Shown here: positions 8,011-15,344 of the stretch, one piece after another
Layout of the letters: the number at the start of each line of letters is the position of its first letter
Position numbering within the stretch: position 1 is the first letter of the stretch
Source of the DNA: CAZDBS01 sp964503775
GTDB taxonomy: Bacteria; Patescibacteriota; Saccharimonadia; Saccharimonadales; CAZDBS01
Length of the DNA: 20,437 bases
Reading direction: 5' to 3'
Assembly: GCA_964503775.1 (NCBI GenBank)
Contig: CAZDBS010000011.1
Span: 1 to 20,437, forward strand
Position numbers and translations under genes: made by a program
The notes under the pieces: generated by a model
The model's input: the letters and a program-made list of their open reading frames with translations, nothing else
Told to the model about the DNA's origin: nothing
Databases searched by the model: none

Positions 8011-8069
8011 GCATAAAAACCTGGGCGGAGCAGTCTGTAATCAGATTGCGGAGCTCCAAGTTTCTATGC
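8011..8069 (-). promoter_or_regulatory. Structured 5' leader hairpin of the winged-helix gene
   Basis: On the minus strand GCATA pairs with TATGC (8065-8069 with 8011-8015). AAACTTGG pairs with CCAGGTTT (8056-8063 with 8017-8024, one G-U pair). The tip is the shared hairpin element copy 2. The hairpin ends about 17 nt before the Shine-Dalgarno sequence (7990-7995). The G-U pair in the outer stem favours folding of the minus-strand transcript. Confidence 0.65.
8028..8053. repeat. Shared 26-nt hairpin element, copy 2
   Basis: The plus strand runs GAGCAGTCTG, TAAT, CAGATTGCGGAG. It matches 2471-2496 at 24 of 26 positions, and the two differences form one compensatory C-G for T-A exchange. The TAAT loop and the downstream GGAG are conserved. 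Confidence 0.8.
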
Positions 8070-8109
8070 GGGGTAGCATAAGCACCTCATTGTTAGTTGA
8101 ACAACAGTT

Positions 8110-8138
8110 ATTGTACTGACTTCCTAACAACGATGCAA
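8110..8138 (-). promoter_or_regulatory. Promoter of the winged-helix gene
   Basis: Minus strand: TTGCAT (8133-8138), 17-nt spacer, TACAAT (8110-8115). The predicted start near 8103 gives a leader of about 117 nt containing the hairpin. CCTAAC (8123-8128) and GTTAGG (8153-8158) form an inverted repeat across the -35 and could be an operator. Confidence 0.6.
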
Positions 8139-8186
8139 CCCAGAAAAATAGGGTTAGGCAGCTAACACCTTTCCCCGATCAAGCCC

Positions 8187-8192
8187 TATAAT
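8187..8192 (+). promoter_or_regulatory. -10 box of priA (leaderless)
   Basis: A perfect TATAAT lies 7 nt before the ATG at 8200, so transcription should begin at or next to the start codon. No Shine-Dalgarno and no good -35 box are visible. Confidence 0.6.
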
Positions 8193-8199
8193 GTAGTCG

Positions 8200-10137
8200 A
8201 TGAACTATGTGTTGGTGGCAGTTGCGTCACTCCGAACCAATCAAAATTCCCTTTTCACTTATCACGCATCAGTAAAATTAGACAAAGGGACTATCGTTCG
8301 TATCCCTTTTGGGCGCGAGACCACACTCGGCATAGTCGTCAAAAATCTCGATCAAAAACCGTCGTTCAAAACGAAACCGGTGGAAGTCGTCAATCTCCCC
8401 GGGCCATTGCCTCAGACATGGCTCTCTTTCGTCGAGCAATTGGCTGAAGCATACGATTATCCGTTGTCTTACTTGCTGGCCGGGGCCATACCGCGCGGAT
8501 TATACAAAAACCGTCGGGCCCGTATGCCAAAGGCTGCTGCGCTCGAACGGCATAACTCCCGTAACCTGAAGCTTACTGCCGACCAACGAGCCATCATCGA
8601 ACGCATCGACCTCGACCGTCCTGAAACATTCCTGCTTCATGGCGATACCGGTACCGGTAAGACATTGGTGTATCGAGAACTCGCTACCAGAACGATTGCC
8701 AGCGGCAAATCCGTCCTCGTACTCGTGCCTGAAATCGCCCTCACGCCTCAGCTGGCTGCCGAGTTTGCCCAAGACAATCATCGGGTATTCGTCCTCCATT
8801 CACACCTCACCGACGCCGAACGTCATATCATGTGGCTGGACATTCTATCCGCCGCCGGACCATATGTCGTCCTAGGTGCTCGCTCGGCGCTCTTTGCCCC
8901 GACCTCAGACCTCGGACTTGTAATCGTTGATGAAGCGCATGAGCCGAGCTATAAGCAGGAACAGACGCCGCGTTACCACGCTGTCCGTGCTGCCAGCGTA
9001 CTGGCCAAAGTTCACCATGCCACCTTCCTGATGGGCACTGCTACCCCCTCAGTCAGCGACTACTATCTCGCCGACGCAGCCGGCCATCCCATCCTTCGGA
9101 TGACCGAAAGTGCCAACAAACAAGCCATACCGCCCAAAATCGAAGTCATCGACATGCGTGGGTCGGATCAGCATCACAAAACCTTCTGGATGAGCAAAAC
9201 CCTGCACAAAGCCATCACCGATACGCTGACCAATGGCAAACAAGTCCTTCTGTTCCTCAATCGCCGCGGCACGGCACGCGTCGTCCTCTGTACCAATTGC
9301 GGCTGGCACGCTCTGTGCGATAACTGCAACGTGTCATATGTCTATCACCATGATTCCGGCCAGTTGGTCTGCCATACCTGCAGCCGGACCATATCGCTGA
9401 TGCACCAGTGTCCCGAATGCCACAAGCCTTCTCTGGAGCTCAAAAGCGTCGGCACCAAACAGCTGGCTCTGGATATAGAGAAGCTGTTTCCGCAGGCCAG
9501 GACGGCCCGCTTCGATGCCGATGGGCGGAAAGGTGAGACCGTCCATGACCGCTATGAAGCGCTCTACAAAGGCGATATCGATATCATGATCGGCACTCAA
9601 GTCCTGGCCAAAGGCCTGGATCTGCCCAAACTAGCGCTGGTCGGTGTAGTTCTGGCCGACAGCAGTATGTTCTTCCCGGATTTCACCGCTGCCGAGCGAA
9701 CCTTCCAGCTGCTCCATCAGATTGCCGGCCGCGTCGGACGCCATGGCCGCGGCCGCGTCATCCTGCAGACCTATGATCCTGAGCACATCGCCATTGAAGC
9801 CGCCAAAGCCCGTTCCTATCGGCAATTTTATGAACATGAGATCGGTGTGCGCCGAGCATTCCAATACCCGCCTTTCGTGTATCTCGCACTCCTGACGTGT
9901 GAGCGCAAAACCGTTCACAACGCCGAGCGGGCCGCATTATCAGTGACTGCTACGCTCCGAGACCTGAAGTTGCCAGTGCGTATCCTGGGACCGTCTCCGG
10001 CATTCCACGAGAAACGAGGTGGGTTGTATCGCTGGCAAATTGTCCTCAAGTCCAAGTCCCGCAAGCACCTCATCGAAGCGGCCCGGCATGTGCCACAGGA
10101 CTGGACGATTGATCTTGATCCAGTTAATCTACTGTAG
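8200..10137 (+). CDS. priA: Primosomal protein N' (replication restart helicase PriA)
   Basis: Superfamily 2 3'-5' DNA helicase that reloads the replisome at stalled forks. Walker A GDTGTGKT is at 148-155 and the DEAH box at 244-247. Four Cys pairs form the two zinc sites: C364/C367, C373/C376, C391/C394, C404/C407. A helicase C-terminal domain follows, including GTQVLAKGLDLP and QIAGRVGRHGRG. At 645 aa it is shorter than the roughly 730 aa of E. coli PriA, mainly in the N-terminal DNA-binding region. The ATG at 8200 lies 7 nt after TATAAT, which supports this start and a leaderless mRNA. It is divergent from the winged-helix gene; repeat B follows the stop, with no clear terminator. Confidence 0.97.
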   Translation: MNYVLVAVASLRTNQNSLFTYHASVKLDKGTIVRIPFGRETTLGIVVKNLDQKPSFKTKPVEVVNLPGPLPQTWLSFVEQLAEAYDYPLSYLLAGAIPRGLYKNRRARMPKAAALERHNSRNLKLTADQRAIIERIDLDRPETFLLHGDTGTGKTLVYRELATRTIASGKSVLVLVPEIALTPQLAAEFAQDNHRVFVLHSHLTDAERHIMWLDILSAAGPYVVLGARSALFAPTSDLGLVIVDEAHEPSYKQEQTPRYHAVRAASVLAKVHHATFLMGTATPSVSDYYLADAAGHPILRMTESANKQAIPPKIEVIDMRGSDQHHKTFWMSKTLHKAITDTLTNGKQVLLFLNRRGTARVVLCTNCGWHALCDNCNVSYVYHHDSGQLVCHTCSRTISLMHQCPECHKPSLELKSVGTKQLALDIEKLFPQARTARFDADGRKGETVHDRYEALYKGDIDIMIGTQVLAKGLDLPKLALVGVVLADSSMFFPDFTAAERTFQLLHQIAGRVGRHGRGRVILQTYDPEHIAIEAAKARSYRQFYEHEIGVRRAFQYPPFVYLALLTCERKTVHNAERAALSVTATLRDLKLPVRILGPSPAFHEKRGGLYRWQIVLKSKSRKHLIEAARHVPQDWTIDLDPVNLL

Positions 10138-10157
10138 TTAGTTGTCGTGATGGATAT

Positions 10158-10259
10158 ATTTCACATTTCGCAGGTTACATTTTACATTTAGGTAGCATTT
10201 TGCATGTCTCATTGCACAGAGATATATCTGTTACCTGATACCTGGGATTTGTTAGATTT
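10158..10259 (+). repeat. Dispersed repeat, copy B
   Basis: The plus strand has ATTTCACATT, CAGGTTACA, TTTACATTTAGGTAG, CATTTTGCATGT, CATTGCAC, CTGATACCTG, TTTGTTAGATTT, in the same order as copy A on the opposite strand (7569-7700). It fills most of the 200-nt interval between priA and def. No open reading frame is seen in this interval. Confidence 0.8.
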
Positions 10260-10323
10260 CAGAGTTACTGCGCGCCAATTTCCTAAACCTCTTCCTTCTT
10301 GCCTCATGCTACTTGCTACTTCA

Positions 10324-10329
10324 TACTAT
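10324..10329 (+). promoter_or_regulatory. Candidate -10 box of def
   Basis: TACTAT lies 10 nt before the ATG at 10340, with a weak TTGCCT (10299-10304) 19 nt upstream. No Shine-Dalgarno is present, so def-fmt may be leaderless or nearly so. Confidence 0.4.
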
Positions 10330-10339
10330 TCCCATGCCT

Positions 10340-10915
10340 ATGACCAAAGATAACATCGTGACACTGCCCGATCCTCACCTGCGGCAACGTTCGCAACGCG
10401 TCGGCGTTATCACGCCTGAGATCCGGCAGCTCTGCCTGGACATGATCAATGCCGCCCGTGATTGGGAACGTAGCCGCAATCAAGAGATTTGTGTCGGGCT
10501 CGCCGCCGTACAAGTCGGCCAACTCACCCGCGTCGTTATCATCCGTAACGATTTCAACGATTACAAGAACCGTGAATTTACGGTCTTTATCAACCCTGAG
10601 ATCGTCAAATACGAGGGCCAGAAAGTTACCGAGCCCGAGGGGTGTCTCAGTGTGCCAGACATCTACGGGCAAGTCCCCAGGTACTCCAAAGTCCGCGTCA
10701 CCGCTCTGGACGTCGAAGGTCGTCCTTTTCGAGTCACTGCCGAAGGTTTTCTCGCTCGCATCTTGCAACACGAAGTCGACCATCTACACGGCAAGCTATT
10801 TATTGATCATATTGAGGACGAACCTACAGCTTTTTATCAACTGATGCCCGACGGCAAGCTCGAGCCACTCGACTATGATAAAGACATCAAGCATAACGAG
10901 ACGCTTTGGTCATGA
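10340..10915 (+). CDS. def: Peptide deformylase
   Basis: Metallo-hydrolase that removes the formyl group from the N-terminal Met of new proteins. Motif 1 is GLAAVQ (53-58; the usual form is GLAAPQ). Motif 2 is EGCLS (100-104; metal ligand Cys102). Motif 3 is QHEVDH (143-148; ligands His144 and His148, catalytic Glu145). From the ATG at 10340 the protein has 191 aa and begins MTKDNIVTLPDP, a natural N terminus for the family. Another ATG at 10334 and a TTG at 10313 are in frame. The stop overlaps the fmt start (ATGA), so the enzymes that add and remove the formyl group are translationally coupled. Val in place of Pro in motif 1 is the only deviation in the core. Confidence 0.95.
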   Translation: MTKDNIVTLPDPHLRQRSQRVGVITPEIRQLCLDMINAARDWERSRNQEICVGLAAVQVGQLTRVVIIRNDFNDYKNREFTVFINPEIVKYEGQKVTEPEGCLSVPDIYGQVPRYSKVRVTALDVEGRPFRVTAEGFLARILQHEVDHLHGKLFIDHIEDEPTAFYQLMPDGKLEPLDYDKDIKHNETLWS

Positions 10916-11817
10916 ATAAGTCTATTGTTTTTTTCGGTACCGAGAGTATCAGCGCTGTAAGCCTGAAAGCACTGATTGACAATGGTTGGCAGATTGAGGC
11001 TGTCGTCACCAAACCCGACAGTCCTCGTGGACGTCACGGGACTCCTGTTGCTCCACTGGTAAAAACAATCGCGCTCGAGAACAATATTCCCGTCCTACAA
11101 CCGGCAAAAGTTTCAGAATTGTTAGACCAGCCTTTTAATACTAGTACTGCAGTACTAGTTTCCTACGGAAAGATTATACCCCAATCTGTTATAGATCTAT
11201 TCCCTACCGGGATCATCAACGTCCATCCGTCGCTACTACCTAAGTACCGCGGACCGACGCCATTTCAAACAGCCATCCTAAACGGTGATTCTGAAACTGG
11301 TGTTAGTCTTATGCGACTCGTCGAAGCCATGGATGCTGGCCCAGTGTATGCCCAAGTTAGCCACGCTCTCGACGGATCCGAGACAGCCGAAGAACTCGGC
11401 CAGCTACTCGCTCAACAAGGCGCCCAACTCCTCGTTGACAAGTTACCTAGGATTATCGATGGCTCGCTGACAACAACACCTCAGAACGACGTAGAAGCAA
11501 TGTATTGCCGCCTATTCACTAAGGAAATGGGCATTATCGATTGGTATAAGTCAGCAGTCAGTCTGGAGCGCGAGATTAGAGCCTACCATGAGTGGCCGAA
11601 GAGTACGGCAAAGCTCGGCACACACGAAGTCATTATCACCAAGGCGCACGTCGTCCCAACAAATCACGGCGAAGAACCTGGCACCGTGGATGCTCAGAAA
11701 GACATAGGGATCATCATGGTGGAGTGCGGCAATGGATCCCTTTGTATCGACCGCCTGAAACCAGTCGGCCGAAAAGAGATGACAACCAAAGAATTTATCG
11801 CCGGCTATCAGCTCTGA
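10912..11817 (+). CDS. fmt: Methionyl-tRNA formyltransferase
   Basis: Transfers formyl from 10-formyl-THF to Met-tRNA(fMet) for initiation. The formyltransferase fold shows N103, H105 (in NVHPSLLPKYRG) and D141 (in MDAGP), the catalytic triad of this family. A C-terminal OB-like domain follows. At 301 aa it is normal for the family. The ATG at 10912 overlaps the def stop by ATGA; a TTG 6 nt upstream is less likely. The 3' end overlaps the convergent minus-strand gene by 10 nt, with no terminator between. A perfect 20-bp palindrome (11140-11159) lies inside, encoding part of NTSTAVLV. Confidence 0.96.
   Translation: MNKSIVFFGTESISAVSLKALIDNGWQIEAVVTKPDSPRGRHGTPVAPLVKTIALENNIPVLQPAKVSELLDQPFNTSTAVLVSYGKIIPQSVIDLFPTGIINVHPSLLPKYRGPTPFQTAILNGDSETGVSLMRLVEAMDAGPVYAQVSHALDGSETAEELGQLLAQQGAQLLVDKLPRIIDGSLTTTPQNDVEAMYCRLFTKEMGIIDWYKSAVSLEREIRAYHEWPKSTAKLGTHEVIITKAHVVPTNHGEEPGTVDAQKDIGIIMVECGNGSLCIDRLKPVGRKEMTTKEFIAGYQL
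11140..11159. repeat. Perfect 20-bp palindrome in fmt
   Basis: ACTAGTACTGCAGTACTAGT, a gapless palindrome entirely within coding sequence (fmt residues 77-83). No second copy was noticed in the window. Confidence 0.7.
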
Positions 11818-12278
11818 GGCTCAGGCGCTTGAGCTTGGACGCTGGCGATGATATGAGAGGCGTCGCGACGGATCTCGCCTTTTAGTTTCTCCAATTCTTC
11901 AGCAACAACCTTTTTGTAGTCCGGAAAGTTTTTCTCTAGCCATTTGAGAGCGGCGAATTCCTGAACCACACCCGGAATCTTCTCTCCCGTACTAGGATTC
12001 ACCTGACCCTCCATATGCTTCTGAAAAGCTTCGGTTTGTTCATATCCAGGAGTGTTAGTCGTCAACCATTGCTGCGAAAATGTCGTATCACCGTCGATAA
12101 ACTTCTCGAATTCATCCAACTGCTCATCGCTCATCTGATCAGCTAACCGCGTACCGACACGAGACTCTAGCGTCTCGTAGATCGTCTGTAGTAGCTGGTT
12201 TTTTACCTGCACCGGCAGAACACCTAAGCCGACTTCTTCCAGGAGAGTATTGTCGATTTTGAGCATGCCACTGTTCAT
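11808..12278 (-). CDS. Hypothetical protein, DUF5663-like
   Basis: A 156-aa acidic, mostly helical protein without signal peptide or membrane segment. The first 60 residues (LLEEVGLGVLPVQVKNQLLQ, then ETLESRVGTRLADQMSDEQLDEFEKF) resemble DUF5663, a short helical domain common in CPR bacteria; this recognition is from memory. The tail is rich in Glu, Lys and Gln and ends AQAPEPQS. It starts 16 nt after infB and is probably the last gene of the rpsA-infB operon. An extended -10 (TG-A-TATAGT, 12289-12297) overlapping the infB stop could also drive it alone. Its 3' end overlaps fmt tail to tail. Function unknown. Confidence 0.8.
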   Translation of the reverse strand: MNSGMLKIDNTLLEEVGLGVLPVQVKNQLLQTIYETLESRVGTRLADQMSDEQLDEFEKFIDGDTTFSQQWLTTNTPGYEQTEAFQKHMEGQVNPSTGEKIPGVVQEFAALKWLEKNFPDYKKVVAEELEKLKGEIRRDASHIIASVQAQAPEPQS

Positions 12279-12288
12279 AATTTATCTC

Positions 12289-12297
12289 ACTATATCA
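12289..12297 (-). promoter_or_regulatory. Possible internal promoter before the DUF5663-like gene
   Basis: The minus strand reads TGATATAGT, an extended -10 pattern overlapping the infB stop codon and 10 nt before the ATG at 12278. No -35 was identified. Confidence 0.3.
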
Positions 12298-14061
12298 CAG
12301 AGTTCGCGTAACAGTTTCGCGAGTGAAAAACTCAAGTCGGTCACCTTCTTCGATAGTCAGTTTCTGATCGATTTTCAGCTGCACACCGCACATCTCACCC
12401 TCCAAGACTTCTTTGACTTCTTGGGCGCCGCGTTTGACACCAGTCACTTCAACCTCAGCTAGCGTTACTTTGTCACGAATCACCTTGGCCAGACAGCCAC
12501 TGACAATCTTGCCTTTGGTCACTTCGCCGCCGCAGATAATTTCATCTTTAGTAGTTTTGAAGATACCTTTGACTACCAGACGACCGATTTCGTCTTCGAC
12601 AATCTGGGGTGCCAACAATGAACTGAGATTTTGCTTTACATCGTCGAGTAATTCATAGATAACTGCAAAGCTACGAACACGAACTTTTTGTCGAAGCGCG
12701 GTTTGTTTGATATTCACTGGAACCTGAACATTGAAACCATAGATGATAGCGTCGGTCGCTTCGGCCATATGAACATCGTTTTCGTTGATATTACCGACAC
12801 CAGATCCGACAACTCGGGTTGCAACCTCGTCGTTATCCAATGTCTTGAGACTGTCAACTACTGACGTCAGCGAACCCTGAACGTCAGCTTTGATAATGAC
12901 ATTCAGCTCTGTGAGTGTGTTTTGCTTGTTGATCATCTTGAGCAAATCACTACTGGTCATACCAGACTGACTTGTGCTTGTCTTGTTAGCTCCTGCAGCC
13001 GCCTCAGAAGCCGTGCGAGCCGCTTTCTCGGATGCGTAGACATGGAACTCGTCGCCAAACTGCGGCAGGACCTTGAAGCCTGTAATGATAACTGGTGTCG
13101 ATGGGTTTGCTTGGTCGATAATTTTGCCTGTACTGTCTGAAAGGGTGCGGATCTTGGCATAGCTCTGCCCAGCGACGATGTAAGCTCCTGGCTTCAGGAT
13201 GCCTTGTTCTACCAGCGCTGCCGCTACCGGACCTTTGCCCTGTTCCATGTGAGATTCGATGACCAGTCCCTCAGCCGGAACATCCTCGTCCGCCTTCAAC
13301 TCCTCGACATCAGTCATAAGCAAGAGCATGTCGAGCAACTTGTCGATGCCTTCTTTGGTCTTGGCGGACACCGGGATGACTATCGTATCACCGCCCCACT
13401 CTTCGATGAGAAGGTTTTGATCGGCTAGTTGTTGCTTGGTCCGCTCGATGTTGGCACCTTCTTTGTCGATCTTGGTGATTGCTACGATGATCTTGGCATT
13501 TGTCGCACGAGCAAAACGAATAGCTTCCTCAGTCTGCGGTTTGATACCATCATCAGCAGCTACCACGATAATTACGATATCTGTGAGGCGCGCGCCGTGT
13601 TCACGTAGCGCTGAAAACGCTTCGTGACCAGGAGTATCGAGAAATGTAATCAGACGATCCTGATGGGTTATCTGATACGCCGAGATGTGCTGTGTGATGC
13701 CGCCAGCTTCTCCCTCGGCAACTTTAGCGCCACGGATAGCATCGAGAAGGCTGGTCTTACCGTGATCGACGTGTCCCATCACAGCGACAACAGGTGGACG
13801 CACTTTGGCGTTTTTACTATCTACTGGTGATTTACGGTGAGGTTCGATTGCCACCTCAGCCTTTGGGGTGTGTTCGAGGGTCACTTCTGGATCAATTTCA
13901 GCCACGATGATACTAGCTGTATCAAAATCGAGCTTTTCGTTGACCGTAGCGACCACTCCGTTTTTGAATAACTCACCGATCAACTTGCTGGCCGGCATAT
14001 CAAGTCGTTCCGCCAAAGTTCCGACGGTCGTCATGTCGTCGAGTTGTATCACTCGTGCCAT
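12295..14061 (-). CDS. infB: Translation initiation factor IF-2
   Basis: GTPase that brings fMet-tRNA to the 30S subunit and promotes subunit joining. A short IF2-N domain (VGTLAERLDMPASKLIGELF) is followed by the G domain: G1 GHVDHGKT (96-103), G3 DTPGH (142-146), G4 TKID (196-199), G5 SAK. Domain II, domain III (KADVQGSLTSVVDSL) and the C-terminal fMet-tRNA-binding domain follow. At 588 aa it lacks the long N-terminal extension of E. coli IF2 (890 aa). G4 has Thr where IF2 usually has Asn (NKxD). AAGGAG is placed 6 nt before the ATG. It lies 19 nt after rpsA and is co-transcribed with it. Confidence 0.97.
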   Translation of the reverse strand: MARVIQLDDMTTVGTLAERLDMPASKLIGELFKNGVVATVNEKLDFDTASIIVAEIDPEVTLEHTPKAEVAIEPHRKSPVDSKNAKVRPPVVAVMGHVDHGKTSLLDAIRGAKVAEGEAGGITQHISAYQITHQDRLITFLDTPGHEAFSALREHGARLTDIVIIVVAADDGIKPQTEEAIRFARATNAKIIVAITKIDKEGANIERTKQQLADQNLLIEEWGGDTIVIPVSAKTKEGIDKLLDMLLLMTDVEELKADEDVPAEGLVIESHMEQGKGPVAAALVEQGILKPGAYIVAGQSYAKIRTLSDSTGKIIDQANPSTPVIITGFKVLPQFGDEFHVYASEKAARTASEAAAGANKTSTSQSGMTSSDLLKMINKQNTLTELNVIIKADVQGSLTSVVDSLKTLDNDEVATRVVGSGVGNINENDVHMAEATDAIIYGFNVQVPVNIKQTALRQKVRVRSFAVIYELLDDVKQNLSSLLAPQIVEDEIGRLVVKGIFKTTKDEIICGGEVTKGKIVSGCLAKVIRDKVTLAEVEVTGVKRGAQEVKEVLEGEMCGVQLKIDQKLTIEEGDRLEFFTRETVTRTL

Positions 14062-14080
14062 CGGTTACTCCTTACTGCGG

Positions 14081-15148
14081 TTATTTCGACTTTTTGAGAC
14101 TTAGAGAAATTTTGCGGGCGTCTTTGGCAACTTCCAGGATTGTGAATTCTTTTTTCTCGCCAAGTTTGAATAGCTTCTCAGGATCCACACCGTCGCCCTC
14201 GCCAAGCTCTGAGATATGTACCAATGCCTCGACAGCCGGACTGATCTGTACAAAGGCACCGAAAGGTGTAATTCGAGTGATAACACCTTCGACAGTGTCG
14301 CCTTTTTTGAAATTCTCGACTTGTTTTAGCCATGGATCTTCGCTCATCTGTTTGAGACTTAGAGAGAGGCGATCCTTATCAATAGCGATGATCTTAGCAC
14401 TCACCTCATCACCGACCTTGACGTAATCTTTGGGGTTCTCGACTCTATCCCAGGAAATTTCTGAGATATGGATGAGACCTTCGATACCGCTGACGTTCAC
14501 GAAAGCACCAAAATCAACCACGCCAGTGATCGTACCCTGCACGTCATCGCCGACTTTCAGTGTGTCAAAACGGGCTTTCATGTCTTCTTTGATGGCTTCT
14601 TTTTCAGAGAAAATCAATTTGTTCTCTTTGCGGCTAACATCGAGGATGCGAGCTTTGATTGGCTTGCCTACCAAAGTGTTCAGACGTTGCAAGATTTCGT
14701 CCTTGTCAGCGCCAGCAACACGTGGGTAGTGATCGGCGGACAACTGAGAAACCGGTAGAAACCCACGAATCCCTTCGAGCTCGACAAGCAGTCCCCCACG
14801 ATTGGCATCGTAGGCAACGATATCGATTGACTCACCTGCTTCATGAACACGTTGCAATTCATCCCAACCACGGTCCTTGGCAGCTTTGCGAAAACTGAGC
14901 AAGACATACCCGTCATCCATCTCTGGGTCGACGATACTGGCGGTTACCGGAGCTCCTTCTTCAAGCTTCTGCCCAGCCCCCAACTCACGTCGTGAGACAA
15001 TCCCTACGCCCTGAGCACCGAGATCTACCCAAACCTCGTGTTTCTTGACCGACAGGATGGTTCCCTCGACAACGTCACCGGGTTGCAGTTGTTTCACTGC
15101 GTCCTCGGTCAGTAGGTCGTCCATCGTTAAAGTAGTATTTTTTGCCAT
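14081..15148 (-). CDS. rpsA: Ribosomal protein S1 (four S1 domains)
   Basis: RNA-binding protein of the 30S subunit that helps load mRNA. Four S1 OB-fold domains lie at about 21-89, 107-172, 190-258 and 275-350. Domains 3 and 4 carry the clearest motifs (GVVDFGAFVNV-GIEGLIHISE and RITPFGAFVQI-VEALVHISE). At 355 aa it has four domains instead of the six of E. coli S1. First gene of an rpsA-infB-DUF5663 operon with a strong promoter. GAGGAG lies 12 nt before the ATG, a rather long spacing. A leader hairpin at 15185-15201 might allow autogenous control, as known for S1 in E. coli; that is inference. Confidence 0.95.
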   Translation of the reverse strand: MAKNTTLTMDDLLTEDAVKQLQPGDVVEGTILSVKKHEVWVDLGAQGVGIVSRRELGAGQKLEEGAPVTASIVDPEMDDGYVLLSFRKAAKDRGWDELQRVHEAGESIDIVAYDANRGGLLVELEGIRGFLPVSQLSADHYPRVAGADKDEILQRLNTLVGKPIKARILDVSRKENKLIFSEKEAIKEDMKARFDTLKVGDDVQGTITGVVDFGAFVNVSGIEGLIHISEISWDRVENPKDYVKVGDEVSAKIIAIDKDRLSLSLKQMSEDPWLKQVENFKKGDTVEGVITRITPFGAFVQISPAVEALVHISELGEGDGVDPEKLFKLGEKKEFTILEVAKDARKISLSLKKSK

Positions 15149-15184
15149 GAATAAACTAAACTCCTCTCAAAATGTATTTCTGGT

Positions 15185-15201
15185 CACAAATGGCGTTTGT
15201 G
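15185..15201 (-). promoter_or_regulatory. Leader hairpin of rpsA
   Basis: CACAAA, 5-nt loop, TTTGTG: a perfect 6-bp stem within the 5' leader of rpsA, about 10 nt after the predicted transcription start. Confidence 0.4.
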
Positions 15202-15219
15202 ATTTACAGATTAGACACC

Positions 15220-15248
15220 ATTATCCCGTATCTGTTAGATAATGTCAA
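15220..15248 (-). promoter_or_regulatory. Strong sigma70-like promoter of rpsA-infB
   Basis: Minus strand: perfect TTGACA (15243-15248), 17-nt spacer, GATAAT (15220-15225). The predicted start is near 15213, giving a leader of about 65 nt. Confidence 0.8.
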
Positions 15249-15329
15249 AAGAGTTGAGTTTCTAAGTACCACTCAAAATAGCAAATGTGCTATGAATCAT
15301 AAATTGAAAACCGAAAACCTGTTTATTAT

Positions 15330-15338
15330 TGATACAAT
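15330..15338 (+). promoter_or_regulatory. Extended -10 promoter of the ROK gene (leaderless)
   Basis: TGATACAAT (TGn plus TACAAT at 15333-15338) ends 6 nt before the ATG at 15345. No Shine-Dalgarno is present. A TTGAAA at 15304 is too distant for a normal spacer. Confidence 0.6.
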
Positions 15339-15344
15339 AAACCC

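Noticed and set aside
9049..9918. Minus-strand open frames of 86-95 aa within priA
   Set aside because: Shadows of priA, including its zinc and helicase motifs.
7569..10259. Composite transposon between the inverted repeats
   Set aside because: No transposase or target-site duplication is seen; the genes between are a regulator and core priA.
10138..10339. Small gene between priA and def
   Set aside because: No open frame with start signals; the interval is mostly repeat B and the def promoter.
10316..10783. 155-aa open frame antisense to def
   Set aside because: Mirror of def codon usage; no ribosome-binding site, no recognisable domain, and def has all catalytic motifs.
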